Shown here piece by piece: positions 24,130-34,136 of a DNA stretch of 64,000 bases. Position numbers and translations under genes: made by a program. The first letter of the stretch is position 1, and each line of letters starts with the position of its first letter. Where the stretch lies: positions 4,360,501 to 4,424,500 of the forward strand of contig NZ_CP060488.1 of NCBI RefSeq assembly GCF_014334015.1, written 5' to 3'. The notes below the pieces were generated by a model. It searched no databases. It was not told the origin of the DNA and saw nothing but the letters and a program-made list of their open reading frames with translations. This stretch comes from Bacteroides sp. M10. GTDB lineage: Bacteria > Bacteroidota > Bacteroidia > Bacteroidales > Bacteroidaceae.

Positions 24130-25662
24130 ATGTCTACTCAAAACTCAATTGCAAAAAATACTTTATTTCTCTATGTGAGAATGCTTCTTTCACTTACTGT
24201 ATCTTTATATACAGCCCGTGTTGTTCTTGATGTCTTAGGGGTAGACGACTATGGTATTTATATAGCAGTAGGAGGAATAGCTGGTTTTATGAGCTTTGTT
24301 AATAGCGCATTGGGCAATGCTTCCACCCGTTTTATCATGTTTGCATTAGGAAAAGATGATAGGTTGAATATGGAGAAAACCTTCTCTACTTCACTAACGG
24401 TTCATATCATTTTGGCTTTCCTAATCGTTGTCTTAGGTGAAACGGTAGGCTTATGGTTTTTACATCATAAAATGGTAATACCTGTCGAACGTATGTCTGC
24501 AGCGATATGGGTATATCATGTATCTATCATTACCGCATTTTTTACCATTACACAAGTGCCTTTTACAGCCACAATCAATGCTCATGAGCACATGTCTGTA
24601 TATGCATTTGCCTCCATTATAGAGTCCATATTGAAACTGACTATTGTCTTTTTATTAACAGTTTTCCAATACGATAAGCTTATTGTATATTCTTTATTGT
24701 ATTTTGCTGTGACGCTATTTATGCTGATGTTTTATCGTTTCTATTGCCAGAGACATTTTTTTGAAACGCATTATAAACCTCGATTATATGATCGCAATGT
24801 TTTTAAGGAAATAAGTGTGTTTTCTGGATGGAGCTTACTTAATTCTAGTGGTATAGCTTTTATTGGGCAAGGTGTTTTACTGCTATTAAATATGTTTTTT
24901 GCTCCTGCTGTAGTATCAGCTAGAGCTATTTCTCTCCAAGTAAATGGGTTGGCAATGCAGTTTTCCAATAACTTTAAGGCAGCAGCGAATCCTCAAATTG
25001 TCAAGCGATATGCCAATAACGAAGAGGATAGTGCAAAGTCACTTGTGCTTAAAACTGCAAAATATAGTTGTTTTCTTATGTGGTTTCTTGCATTGCCTAT
25101 TTGTTTACTAGCGTCCCCCTTATTGCATGTATGGCTCAAGATTGTACCTCCATATACAGTGTTGTTTATTCAATTTGTTGCGATACAAAGTTTGTTTTCC
25201 ACTTTGCAATCTTCTCTGTTTATGGCTTTTTATGCAAAGGGGCGCTTAAAAATAAATACCATTCTTACTACACTTATTTATTTTATACAGTTTATTGTTG
25301 TCTATATCCTATTTGAGTTAGGTTATTCTCCTATATCCTTGTCGATAGCTAGTTTACTGACAGATGTGCTTTTGGGAGTTGTATTGCAGCCTATCTTATT
25401 GAATAGAATGTTGGGATACTCTTTGCCTGATTTATTGCAAGTGTTCATTCCATGTGTAAAGATATCATTTTTCTCTGCTATTTTACCACTTATACTCTAT
25501 TGCCTTGTAGATGTCCATACCATTATAGGTTTCTTTATTATTGGATTTTCTTGTGTGGTTAGCATTGCTCTTACTGTTTGGACATATGGATTGGAAGAAG
25601 AAATACGAGTCAAAATTTCGGAAAAGATTCGAAATCTTGTTTACGGTTATATTCATAAGTGA
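24130..25662 (+). CDS. wzx: Capsule repeat-unit flippase
   Basis: This 510-residue polytopic protein has around twelve or more hydrophobic segments. It starts with MSTQNSIAKNTLFLYVRMLL and LTVSLYTARVVLDVLGVDDY, the opening typical of MATE-like oligosaccharide flippases (PST family). It would move the undecaprenyl-linked repeat unit across the inner membrane. Codon use is much more A/T-rich than in the flanking housekeeping genes, as for the rest of the capsule segment. Confidence 0.9.
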   Translation: MSTQNSIAKNTLFLYVRMLLSLTVSLYTARVVLDVLGVDDYGIYIAVGGIAGFMSFVNSALGNASTRFIMFALGKDDRLNMEKTFSTSLTVHIILAFLIVVLGETVGLWFLHHKMVIPVERMSAAIWVYHVSIITAFFTITQVPFTATINAHEHMSVYAFASIIESILKLTIVFLLTVFQYDKLIVYSLLYFAVTLFMLMFYRFYCQRHFFETHYKPRLYDRNVFKEISVFSGWSLLNSSGIAFIGQGVLLLLNMFFAPAVVSARAISLQVNGLAMQFSNNFKAAANPQIVKRYANNEEDSAKSLVLKTAKYSCFLMWFLALPICLLASPLLHVWLKIVPPYTVLFIQFVAIQSLFSTLQSSLFMAFYAKGRLKINTILTTLIYFIQFIVVYILFELGYSPISLSIASLLTDVLLGVVLQPILLNRMLGYSLPDLLQVFIPCVKISFFSAILPLILYCLVDVHTIIGFFIIGFSCVVSIALTVWTYGLEEEIRVKISEKIRNLVYGYIHK

Positions 25663-25760
25663 GTTTTTTAATAATGAAGACTATAAAAATAATTTGCTAA
25701 TTTTTATATTGTATTAAATGCAGAACTGTTTCTCTTTAAAATGTCTTGGAAAGTAATCGT

Positions 25761-26852
25761 ATGAAAAAAGTATCAATTATTATACCTGTTTATAATGTAG
25801 AGGCATATATTGAAGATTGTATTGCTTCTGTGATGGCTCAAGATTATGAGCAGTTGGAAGTCTTGATAGTGGATGACTGTACACCAGATCAGAGCATTTC
25901 CATTGTGGAAAAAATGATTTCTGGTTATGAAGGGCCGCATACTTATCGGATTATCAGGCACGCAAAGAATGGAGGACAATCTGCTGCTCGTAATAGTGGC
26001 ATAAGTGAGGCCGCAGGTGAATTAATATATTTTTTAGATAGCGATGATTATATTTGTGAGAAGACTATTAGTAATTTGGTTGAACTTTATATTGAAACTC
26101 ACGCAAACATTGTGGTTGGTAATTTGAAGATAGTTGATTACCAGACTAAGGAGGTAATCCGTGATTCAATTCAACTATCATCCTCTTATTATTTTTTTAG
26201 TTCCTTGAAAGATTTGTATGCTTGTCATGATGTTATTAGGATGGGAGTTAATGGAGTGCCTTGGAATAAACTTATAGAGAAAGACTTCTTGTTGAAAAAT
26301 GAATTGCTTTTTGATTTGGGTATAATTTTTGAGGACGATATATGGAATTATAAAGTATATTGCTGTAAACCTAAAATTGCAGTAAGTAGTAGCCTGACTT
26401 ACATATATAGAATGCGTCCTAGCAGTATTATGACAACATTTACTGAACACCATTTTTATTCTTCTGTGAAGTGTGCTGATATTGCTATTCTTTATGGACA
26501 TCATGTGCAACAATCTTCCGACCATTGGTTTGTAATAAATGGAATAGAACGTTATATTATTGGAGCGTTGTACAAATCCTTTGATAAGGTGAAATCAAAA
26601 GATACATATAGTAGACTTTATCGCAGGTATAGAAAAAAACATAGGCCTTCTTTTGAATTGTGGAGTAATCTTCATGTACCATTAGCTACTAAGGTGAAAA
26701 GTTTACATTATTTGCTACCGTGTATATTGGGTGAGAAGCTCCTTTTGTGTTTTTTGAAGCGGCAGCAGAAAATAATGCGAAAACTCTATCCTCATCAAGC
26801 TGCTCTTCCTACTATTGAGCTAAGTGATTCTTTTTGGAATGAAATTGAATAA
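25761..26852 (+). CDS. Glycosyltransferase family 2
   Basis: This 363-residue GT-A enzyme begins MKKVSIIIPVYNVEAYIEDC and carries EVLIVDDCTPDQS, NGGQSAARNSGISEAAGELI and the metal-binding FLDSDDYI. It adds one sugar of the repeat unit at the cytoplasmic face. The C-terminal 120 residues are basic and helical, suggesting membrane attachment. A TTG at 25746 is also in frame; ATG 25761 fits the family start. Confidence 0.92.
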   Translation: MKKVSIIIPVYNVEAYIEDCIASVMAQDYEQLEVLIVDDCTPDQSISIVEKMISGYEGPHTYRIIRHAKNGGQSAARNSGISEAAGELIYFLDSDDYICEKTISNLVELYIETHANIVVGNLKIVDYQTKEVIRDSIQLSSSYYFFSSLKDLYACHDVIRMGVNGVPWNKLIEKDFLLKNELLFDLGIIFEDDIWNYKVYCCKPKIAVSSSLTYIYRMRPSSIMTTFTEHHFYSSVKCADIAILYGHHVQQSSDHWFVINGIERYIIGALYKSFDKVKSKDTYSRLYRRYRKKHRPSFELWSNLHVPLATKVKSLHYLLPCILGEKLLLCFLKRQQKIMRKLYPHQAALPTIELSDSFWNEIE

Positions 26853-26860
26853 ATTGTACA

Positions 26861-27739
26861 ATGAAAAGGAAGATTAATAAAATATTACGTATGATAAGGA
26901 ATTCTTTTATAGAGTTCCTCCAACGCCCAGTAGTAGTGAATGCTAGTTTAAGCATTGATAAAACGGGTGAGGTGTATCATTCTAATTGGGGGGATGATAT
27001 TAATTCTTTTTTTCTGGAAGCGATTTCTTTGAGGCCTGTTGTGTTGTATCATGAATGTATATTAGCCAAATTATTTAAGAGAGATAATTATGTAGTGATA
27101 GGTAGTACTATAGATATGTTGGTCAATCGACAATCTATTGTTTGGGGTGCAGGACTCATTCAAGAAAACCCTTGTAATTTAGTAATGCCTAGGAAAATTT
27201 GCGCCGTTCGTGGTCCAAAAACACGCGAAGTGTTGTTGAAGCATGGGATAGAGTGTCCAGCTATATACGGAGATCCGGCTTTGTTGTTGCCTATCTATTA
27301 TCGACCTCGTACACGAAAAAAGTATAAGTTGGGCATTATTCCTCATTATACGGAACTGTCTTTGCTTCCAGAACATTTATTAAATAGTGAGGATGTATAT
27401 GTAATTAGAATACAAGGTTATCAGCATTGGCTTGGTTTTGTGGAAGAATTGAATGCTTGTGAGTATATTGTTTCTTCTTCTTTACATGGACTGATTTTGG
27501 CAGAAGCGTATGATATACCTAATTGTTGGATGGAGCTTGAATGTGCGCAACAGCGTTCACGTTTTAAATATGATGATTTCTATGCATCTATAGGTAAACA
27601 GATTGTCTCGCCTTTTGTAATGAATAAAGAGGTGACGATTCAGCAACTCATAGAGCAATGTCAACAATGGTCTCCTGGAACAATAGACTTACAGCCACTT
27701 TTGAATGCATGCCCTTTTGAACTTAAAATAACTTTTTGA
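26861..27739 (+). CDS. Polysaccharide pyruvyl transferase family protein
   Basis: This 292-residue protein of the CsaB/ExoV/WcaK type has VYHSNWGDDINSFFLEAI near the N-terminus, IVWGAGLI, the conserved CAVRGPKTREVLLKHG, YGDPALLLP, and SSSLHGLILAEAYDIPNCWM. Members add a ketal-linked pyruvate from phosphoenolpyruvate to a hexose, giving the capsule a negative charge. It lies 8 bp after the GT2 gene. Confidence 0.9.
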   Translation: MKRKINKILRMIRNSFIEFLQRPVVVNASLSIDKTGEVYHSNWGDDINSFFLEAISLRPVVLYHECILAKLFKRDNYVVIGSTIDMLVNRQSIVWGAGLIQENPCNLVMPRKICAVRGPKTREVLLKHGIECPAIYGDPALLLPIYYRPRTRKKYKLGIIPHYTELSLLPEHLLNSEDVYVIRIQGYQHWLGFVEELNACEYIVSSSLHGLILAEAYDIPNCWMELECAQQRSRFKYDDFYASIGKQIVSPFVMNKEVTIQQLIEQCQQWSPGTIDLQPLLNACPFELKITF

Positions 27740-27776
27740 GTTCAAAAAATCTAAAATCATAAATTGTACAATAAAA

Positions 27777-28946
27777 ATGCAGAAGATTATTATTCAAAGT
27801 ATAGAAAAAGAATTGCCCAATCGATTACTTTATAGATTGACAGTAGGCGATCAGCAAGAAGAAGCACATATTGAAGTAAATAAGATGTATGCTGACTATT
27901 TGGTGACTGATAGAATAGATTCTTTGGTTTGGGGATTATTGCAGTTTGCTATAAACAGAGGATATGATATTGTATCTGCACTTCCTATTACGGAAGATCT
28001 TTGGTATAATTTGGAGATGAATCTTATAGATCCATTGGCTGCTAACCCCGGGATGCATAGAATACATATTCAGGCTCCTTTAGTGCCTGTCATGAATCAT
28101 GCGGAAATAGTAGCCACCGGCATTTCATGCGGTGTGGACAGCCTGTACACTATTGCTACCCATGGGGAGAATGTGCCTAAGCCCTATCGCCTTACTCATC
28201 TTTGTTTTTTTGATGCAGGTTCGCATAATACAGGATTACAAGATGATTCATCAACAAAACTATTTCAAGGACGTATGGATTTGTGCCGACGTTTTGCCGA
28301 AGAATATAACTATGGCTTTATACTTATTAAGAATGATGTTTATGAATTACTGAATAGACACGGGGGATATTCTCACGTAGAAAATCATACTTTTATGGCA
28401 TTATCTTGTATTTATGCATTACAAGGAGCATTTGCTAAATACTTCTATTCAGCAGGTTGTAGCATTAGAGAATTTTCTTGTGTGAAATCAAAGGAAAATT
28501 TTCAACTGGATGCAGCGCACTATGATATGCTTACATTAAATTCAGCGTCTATTCCAGGGCTTGATTTTATTTCAACAGGGGGGAGTCTGGATCGAATTAC
28601 AAAAACAAAAACTATAGCGGATTATGATCCTGCATATAAATATTTGAATGTGTGTGTCACTGCAGTAGAGAATGATTCTACTTGTTTTAAGTGTGTGCGT
28701 ACAATGTTGACTTTAGATGCTTTAGGAAAACTGGATAAATTTAGTGCTGTTTTTGATGTCCAGTACTACATGAATCATCGAAAAAGATATATTGAAAAAA
28801 TGTATGTTGATGGCAAGTTTGGGCATGATGAATCTTTATTATTATTATTTCCTCTATTCAAATCTGAGTTGACTATTGGGGTGAAGATATCAGCTATTAT
28901 ACATAAAGTCCAAAATGCTGTTCGATGTAGAATCTTTAAGAGATGA
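27777..28946 (+). CDS. Uncharacterised PP-loop (HUP-domain) protein of the capsule locus
   Basis: This 389-residue protein is not one I recognise by name. The segment VATGISCGVDSLYTIATHG near residue 120 resembles the SGGxDS pyrophosphatase loop of ATP-PPases (QueC, asparagine synthase and sugar amidotransferase types), with Cys replacing the second Gly. STCFKCVRTM near residue 305 gives a CxxC that could bind zinc, as in QueC-like enzymes. No membrane segment or signal is visible. Placed between a pyruvyl transferase and an acyltransferase, and overlapping the latter by 4 bp, it probably adenylates a carboxylate on a sugar or an attached group. That role is inference. Confidence 0.7.
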   Translation: MQKIIIQSIEKELPNRLLYRLTVGDQQEEAHIEVNKMYADYLVTDRIDSLVWGLLQFAINRGYDIVSALPITEDLWYNLEMNLIDPLAANPGMHRIHIQAPLVPVMNHAEIVATGISCGVDSLYTIATHGENVPKPYRLTHLCFFDAGSHNTGLQDDSSTKLFQGRMDLCRRFAEEYNYGFILIKNDVYELLNRHGGYSHVENHTFMALSCIYALQGAFAKYFYSAGCSIREFSCVKSKENFQLDAAHYDMLTLNSASIPGLDFISTGGSLDRITKTKTIADYDPAYKYLNVCVTAVENDSTCFKCVRTMLTLDALGKLDKFSAVFDVQYYMNHRKRYIEKMYVDGKFGHDESLLLLFPLFKSELTIGVKISAIIHKVQNAVRCRIFKR

Positions 28947-29926
28947 ATAAAATGCGCAAACGCAATGAGTGGGATGTGTTAAAGTGTCTGGCAACGCTGC
29001 TGGTTGTCATAGGGCATATTGTGATTCTTTACAAACAAGGGGGGAGTTTTCCAGCAATGGAAAATCACTATTTGGCTATGCTTGCCGATGTGATTTATTT
29101 GTTCCATATGCCTTTGTTTGTGACAATCAGTGGAGCTGTATATACCATCGGTAAGCAGTCGGGGAAATATCTAGATTTCAAAAGTCTTTTGGGGAACAAG
29201 GTTAGGCGCTTGCTTGTGCCCTATTACTTTGTGGCTTACTTATTTGTGGTTCCCACTATCTTGGGGCTAGAAATGAATCGGTTTGGAAGTAATATCGACT
29301 ATTTTTTAGAAATCCTTTTAGGAACTAACTGTAGGCATCTTTGGTATCTCTGGGCTCTGTTTTGGATGTTCATAATTGTACGCTTTTGTAAAGGAAGATA
29401 TTTGGGTAATACTATTTACTGTCTGACTATTGCGATGATACTCTCTGTGGGATGTAGTTATTGGGTGGGTACAGATTGGTTCAGTTTTCGGATGGCTCTG
29501 CATTATCTTCCTTTTTTCTTCTTAGGTGAATGGTTAGTCGCAAAAGGTGGAAATTCTATGAAAATGTGGAAACCTGTGATTTTGGTGCTATTGTCCGGAT
29601 GTGTACTGAAATTGACGGATAGTAGGTGGATGGATTCACTTTTTAGTCTTTGGATGAATGTCGGAATTGTAGTTGTTATTTGCTTGTTTGTTCGCAAGGT
29701 CAGCGTCGAAAAGTTTTTTTCCCATTCCTTCAATGTTCTCATTCTTCGGGATAGTTTTGGAGTTTATCTTTTTCATGTTCCCATCATCTATATTATGGTA
29801 TCGTATCTTCAAAACTATCCTATTTATGTGTTACTTCCGTTGGTGGGAGTTGTTTCTATCATAGGCAGTCTATTTTTTACAATGATTTTACGAAAAATGA
29901 GATTGCAATACTTGATGGGGGAATAA
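28943..29926 (+). CDS. Membrane acyltransferase 3 family protein
   Basis: This 327-residue protein has about ten membrane segments of the acyltransferase_3/OafA type. It opens MRKRNEWDVLKCLATLLVVI followed by GHIVILYKQG, where the His is the family's catalytic candidate, and DVIYLFHMPLFVTISGAVY. It probably O-acetylates the capsule repeat unit. The start ATG overlaps the preceding stop (ATGA), so it is coupled to the PP-loop gene. Confidence 0.87.
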   Translation: MNKMRKRNEWDVLKCLATLLVVIGHIVILYKQGGSFPAMENHYLAMLADVIYLFHMPLFVTISGAVYTIGKQSGKYLDFKSLLGNKVRRLLVPYYFVAYLFVVPTILGLEMNRFGSNIDYFLEILLGTNCRHLWYLWALFWMFIIVRFCKGRYLGNTIYCLTIAMILSVGCSYWVGTDWFSFRMALHYLPFFFLGEWLVAKGGNSMKMWKPVILVLLSGCVLKLTDSRWMDSLFSLWMNVGIVVVICLFVRKVSVEKFFSHSFNVLILRDSFGVYLFHVPIIYIMVSYLQNYPIYVLLPLVGVVSIIGSLFFTMILRKMRLQYLMGE

Positions 29927-29936
29927 TGTTTGATAA

Positions 29937-31103
29937 ATGGATAAAGGAATGTACAAATTAGATTTTCTATTCTTAGTGGAAAATGCCAATTTGCGTGGGG
30001 GGACTGAAATTCAAACGATTAATATCACCCATGCGTTGATAGAAGCGAATTATCGAGCACGTGTTTTATCCGTTGTCCCTTATTCTGGAGGTGATGATGT
30101 GATTCTTTCCTTTGATTTGAAATCTTATCGGATGTATGAGAAGCAGAAGAAAAATCCAATCAATGATTTGTGTGCGGAAAGATTTTCTGATGCTTGTCTG
30201 GCTAAGTTACTACGAGTATTCATAGCAACGTGTCAACCTAAAGTATTGGTGAATGAGACATATGAATTGATAACAGCTCTTCCCTTTGGAGGGCAGTGCC
30301 GGATTGTGCAAGTCTTTAATTGGTCGATTTTGGGTTATGAAGAATCTATCTTGCAGATCATTCATCAAAAGCATGGCTGGATGCGTTTTCTTTCAATGAA
30401 AAAAAATGTCCGACAAGTTACAAAACGCCATGCGGCTATTGCTTTATGTAATGACTTGATTGTGTTGACAAATACTGCCAAAAAAGAATTAAAGATGGTG
30501 AATCATAAAATAAAGGAAACTCGGATAAGAGTGATTGCCAATCCTTTGAGAAAGAGTGATGACGCGAAAAACATCTCTTCTTTAGACAATCGAAATATTG
30601 TTTTTGTGGGTAGGTTAAGTTTTGAAAAAGGGGTTATGCGTCTGCTGCATATATGGCAGAGTATATCTAGACAATTTCATGATTACACGCTTTCAGTCTA
30701 CGGAGAAGGGGATGCCAAAGATCAGATGGAACAATATATTCAGGAGAATGGCATGAAAAATATTCGTTTTTGTGGGTTTGAACAAGATTTGTCTAAAATC
30801 TATCTTTCTGCCGATTTACTGCTATCCACCTCTGAATCGGAAGGTTTTGGCTTGGTGTTTATTGAGGCGTTTTATTATGGAGTACCTGTAGTGTCTTTTA
30901 ATTGTCCTGTTTCTCCAAAAGAAGTGATTGCTGATGCTGGTGTATTGATAGATTGTTTTGATGAGCAAGCGTATGCCACTCATGTGATGACATTGCTTCA
31001 TAATAAAGAAAAACTAAGGATGCTCCAACGCAAAGCAGTGGAGAGGGCTAGATGTTTTTATCAGAGTCGGATTGTAAGCCAGTGGGTAAAATTGGTAGAA
31101 TAA
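29937..31103 (+). CDS. Glycosyltransferase family 4
   Basis: This 388-residue GT-B enzyme has an N-terminal domain FLFLVENANLRGGTEIQTIN and a C-terminal nucleotide-sugar domain NIVFVGRLSFEKGVMRLLHI. The EX7E signature lies in STSESEGFGLVFIEAFYYGV. It transfers a sugar with retention of configuration at the cytoplasmic face. The stop overlaps the next start by one base (TAATG). Confidence 0.92.
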   Translation: MDKGMYKLDFLFLVENANLRGGTEIQTINITHALIEANYRARVLSVVPYSGGDDVILSFDLKSYRMYEKQKKNPINDLCAERFSDACLAKLLRVFIATCQPKVLVNETYELITALPFGGQCRIVQVFNWSILGYEESILQIIHQKHGWMRFLSMKKNVRQVTKRHAAIALCNDLIVLTNTAKKELKMVNHKIKETRIRVIANPLRKSDDAKNISSLDNRNIVFVGRLSFEKGVMRLLHIWQSISRQFHDYTLSVYGEGDAKDQMEQYIQENGMKNIRFCGFEQDLSKIYLSADLLLSTSESEGFGLVFIEAFYYGVPVVSFNCPVSPKEVIADAGVLIDCFDEQAYATHVMTLLHNKEKLRMLQRKAVERARCFYQSRIVSQWVKLVE

Positions 31104-32308
31104 TGAAACAATATTATATTATAATTACTCCTTTCTTTCCTAATAGTGATTCTTTTAGGGGAGCGTTTATATACGATCAAGTACGTGCTATCGCAAAGAA
31201 TAGCAGCTATGAAGTGGTGGTATTTAAAAGTAAATCCATAACATCGGGAGAGAAAGATTACATGTATCGTGGTATTCAGGTTCACTTGTTCGACGATATT
31301 CAGATGCCTTCATATATATTGAATGGATTGACAAATGAAATCAATTGCAGTCTGTTTATGAAAGCTGTAAAGCGGTTGAATATTGATCTTGATAATGTAG
31401 TCATAGCCCATGGGCATACGGCTCGCTTTGCTGCATTCCCATTAGCATTAAAGCGTATAAATCATAATATAACGACGTTGGTCCAGCATCATGATCCAGA
31501 TCCTTTTAATATCAGAAATGGTCGTTTTGCTACAAAAAGGTGGAATGCCATGTTTCGGACTTGGATGAGTACAAAGTTGTTTAACCAAATGGATTGTCAT
31601 GTTTGTGTGAGCCGTTTTGTAGAGGAATCGCTGCGTAAATTTCCTCATCCTACTGATTCTTTATACTTCGATTCCTACAAGAGGGTATTAAAGGTGGTAG
31701 GAAATGAAACCCCGGTAAATATAAAACATTCTTATGTTCTGTATAATGGGGTAGACTGCTCCATCTTTAATAGTGAAAGCCATCTTGCACATCCTACATT
31801 TATAATAGGCTGTATTGCAAATTTTGTAGATTGGAAGGGGCAAGAGACACTGATACGTGCGTTGGATATTTTAAAAAGCAAACAGGATAAGTTGAAAATG
31901 ATATTTGTAGGTTCAGGTCCTACCTTACAGGATTGCATGAACTTGGTTCAGGAATTGAATTTGACAGACATTGTTGAATTTAGGAAGGAGGTACATCATC
32001 ATGAACTGGCGGCATTCTATCACAGTCTTGATCTGTTTGTTTTACCCAGTTATTTTGAAGGATTTGGTTGTGTTTGTACGGAAGCAGCAGCCTGTGGGGT
32101 ACCTTATATGATATGTAAGGGACAAGGTGCTGCAGAGTATATACTGGAAGAAGAATCCGACCTTTGGACTTTTATTCCTAAAGACTACGAACAACTTGCT
32201 GATAGAATAGACTATTACAGGACGAATAAACCTATACAACATCTTTGTGAAACTTTCGATATAGATATTTTGATGAAACAATTTCTAAATTTCTTAGAAT
32301 CATTATGA
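31103..32308 (+). CDS. Glycosyltransferase family 4
   Basis: This 401-residue GT-B enzyme opens MKQYYIIITPFFPNSDSFRG and carries VIAHGHTARF, the donor-site block IIGCIANFVDWKGQETLIRA and the EX7E motif PSYFEGFGCVCTEAAACGVP. The frame extends to 31052 inside the previous gene, but ATG 31103, overlapping the upstream stop, is the coupled and natural start. It ends overlapping the next gene by 4 bp. Confidence 0.92.
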   Translation: MKQYYIIITPFFPNSDSFRGAFIYDQVRAIAKNSSYEVVVFKSKSITSGEKDYMYRGIQVHLFDDIQMPSYILNGLTNEINCSLFMKAVKRLNIDLDNVVIAHGHTARFAAFPLALKRINHNITTLVQHHDPDPFNIRNGRFATKRWNAMFRTWMSTKLFNQMDCHVCVSRFVEESLRKFPHPTDSLYFDSYKRVLKVVGNETPVNIKHSYVLYNGVDCSIFNSESHLAHPTFIIGCIANFVDWKGQETLIRALDILKSKQDKLKMIFVGSGPTLQDCMNLVQELNLTDIVEFRKEVHHHELAAFYHSLDLFVLPSYFEGFGCVCTEAAACGVPYMICKGQGAAEYILEEESDLWTFIPKDYEQLADRIDYYRTNKPIQHLCETFDIDILMKQFLNFLESL

Positions 32309-32865
32309 ATGAAAAGAGTATATTTTCGAGGCTTCTATATGTAGCAAAAATGCTATATCATGAATTGTATTATCTTCTTTGTATTCCTATTATTCAAGGT
32401 TGGTATGGCGGATTTTGGAATTATAGACATAAAATAAAATCGAATGGTGGAAGCGAGAATATGTATTATGCTTATCTGATGAGATATAATGCTTTTGTAG
32501 GACTTGGAGCTAACATACAGGATACTCCTATGTTACCCCATGGCTTGAATGGTATACATAAATCTGATGCTGCTACTATTGGTGAAGGTTGTGTTATTTT
32601 GCAACAGGTCACCATAGGCAGTAATACAACGAAAGGAAGTAAGCACTTTGGTTCACCTACAATTGGTAAACATGTTTTTATTGGAGCCGGTGCTAAAATC
32701 ATTGGCAATGTTCGTGTGGGTGACAATTGTCGCATAGGGGCTAATTGTGTGGTGGTAAAGGATATGCCAGACAATTCTACGGCAGTACTTAGAAATATAG
32801 ATATAATTATTCATGATATTTCCCGGGATAATTCTTTCAAAGGGATCTATCATTTCGAAGAATAA
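32305..32865 (+). CDS. Hexapeptide-repeat acetyltransferase (serine acetyltransferase-like)
   Basis: This 186-residue left-handed beta-helix protein shows LPHGLNGIHKSDAATIGEGC, VTIGSNTTKG, TIGKHVFIGAGAKIIGNVRV and GANCVVVKDMPDNSTAV. It is of the SAT-like class common in capsule loci and should O-acetylate a sugar using acetyl-CoA. Translationally coupled to the preceding GT4 (ATGA overlap). Confidence 0.88.
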   Translation: MNEKSIFSRLLYVAKMLYHELYYLLCIPIIQGWYGGFWNYRHKIKSNGGSENMYYAYLMRYNAFVGLGANIQDTPMLPHGLNGIHKSDAATIGEGCVILQQVTIGSNTTKGSKHFGSPTIGKHVFIGAGAKIIGNVRVGDNCRIGANCVVVKDMPDNSTAVLRNIDIIIHDISRDNSFKGIYHFEE

Positions 32866-32892
32866 ACTATTTGGAAGAATCAGACACTCACT

Positions 32893-34095
32893 ATGAAACA
32901 AAAAATAGCTGTCTATTTACCTCTCTTTTGCCTGCTGAGTTATTGGTATGTGGAATTTGCCGCAGTTTTTTTGGCAGTGTTACTCACCGGAAATATATTC
33001 AAAATATTCCGAGGATTCAACAGAAAACATTTCCTATATTTATTATTGTTTGTGGGGATAGAGATGTTTATTATGGCTCTACTTGATTATGATATGCGTA
33101 AGTTTTTTGAGCAAGTAGGACTCGTGGTAACTACTGCTATCGGCTATCGTGCTTATTTCATCTATGTGCTCAAAAAGGATATTTCGTTCTTTGTGAAATG
33201 CTATCTGAATATGAGTGTGGTGATAGTAGTATATGCTTTGGTTGCTTATGCTTTAAACATAACCATTAGTGGAAGACTTGAAGGATGGGGCGGTGAACCT
33301 GGAGATATTGCTTTATTGATTCTTCCAGCATTGGTCTACTATTTTTATCATAAAGAAATTTCTATCCGTTGCGCCCTGACAGTACTTGCTTTTGTATTAG
33401 CTTCATCTACCGCCAGTTTTGCAGCTCTTTTCATCATTTTAGCTCTGTTTCTATTTGTATACAATAGAAAAAACTTTTTCAAGCTGATAGTGGCAGCATT
33501 GGTAGTGTTTGTGGTGAGCAGTGCTGTTTCCTCCTATCTTTCGGATAATAAATCTGATAACAATGATGCAGCTCTTAAGTTTAAAGAGACATGGGAGATG
33601 CTGCAAAGTAATCGTTTTAGCTTCTATGATCTTGAGACGTTGAATGCTAGCACCTATGCATTCTTGACAAACCTGTGTGTGGCAGAACAGGCACCTTCTC
33701 GTCTGTTGGGTACAGGGCTAGGCACACACCCCATCAATTATGAAAAGATTTACCCTAGTAGGAGTACGACCTATCGACTATATGGATTGAATGCTAATGA
33801 CGCTTATTCTTTATCTATCCGTGTATTTTCGGAATTAGGTATTCTAGGATTGTTCTTGCTGTTTGTCTTTATGTATAAGAACTTCAATTCGTTATCTTTA
33901 TTTAGCTTTATGGCAATGAGTTATCTGATAAATGCCTGTATTACTGGGGGACATTATACGGCAAATGGAGGAATGCTTTTTTTTGTATTCTTCTATTTTG
34001 CTGGAAGGTATGTGCAACAAGATGCTTTTTTGGGTGAGCAAAAAGTGAAAAAAGAAGGACAATATTTTAATAAAAACAATTGTAGAGTGAGATAA
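32893..34095 (+). CDS. wzy: Capsule repeat-unit polymerase
   Basis: The 400-residue protein has about ten membrane segments and a large periplasmic loop near residues 220-290 (SYLSDNKSDNNDAALKFKET to GLNANDAYSLSIRVFSELGI), the layout of Wzy/O-antigen polymerase proteins. It shares little fixed sequence, as is normal for the family. It is the only such protein in the locus that also contains wzx and wzc, which supports a Wzx/Wzy-dependent capsule. Confidence 0.85.
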   Translation: MKQKIAVYLPLFCLLSYWYVEFAAVFLAVLLTGNIFKIFRGFNRKHFLYLLLFVGIEMFIMALLDYDMRKFFEQVGLVVTTAIGYRAYFIYVLKKDISFFVKCYLNMSVVIVVYALVAYALNITISGRLEGWGGEPGDIALLILPALVYYFYHKEISIRCALTVLAFVLASSTASFAALFIILALFLFVYNRKNFFKLIVAALVVFVVSSAVSSYLSDNKSDNNDAALKFKETWEMLQSNRFSFYDLETLNASTYAFLTNLCVAEQAPSRLLGTGLGTHPINYEKIYPSRSTTYRLYGLNANDAYSLSIRVFSELGILGLFLLFVFMYKNFNSLSLFSFMAMSYLINACITGGHYTANGGMLFFVFFYFAGRYVQQDAFLGEQKVKKEGQYFNKNNCRVR

Positions 34096-34136
34096 ATAGT
34101 AATAAAAAAATCGTGTATGAATAATAGAGATTAACG

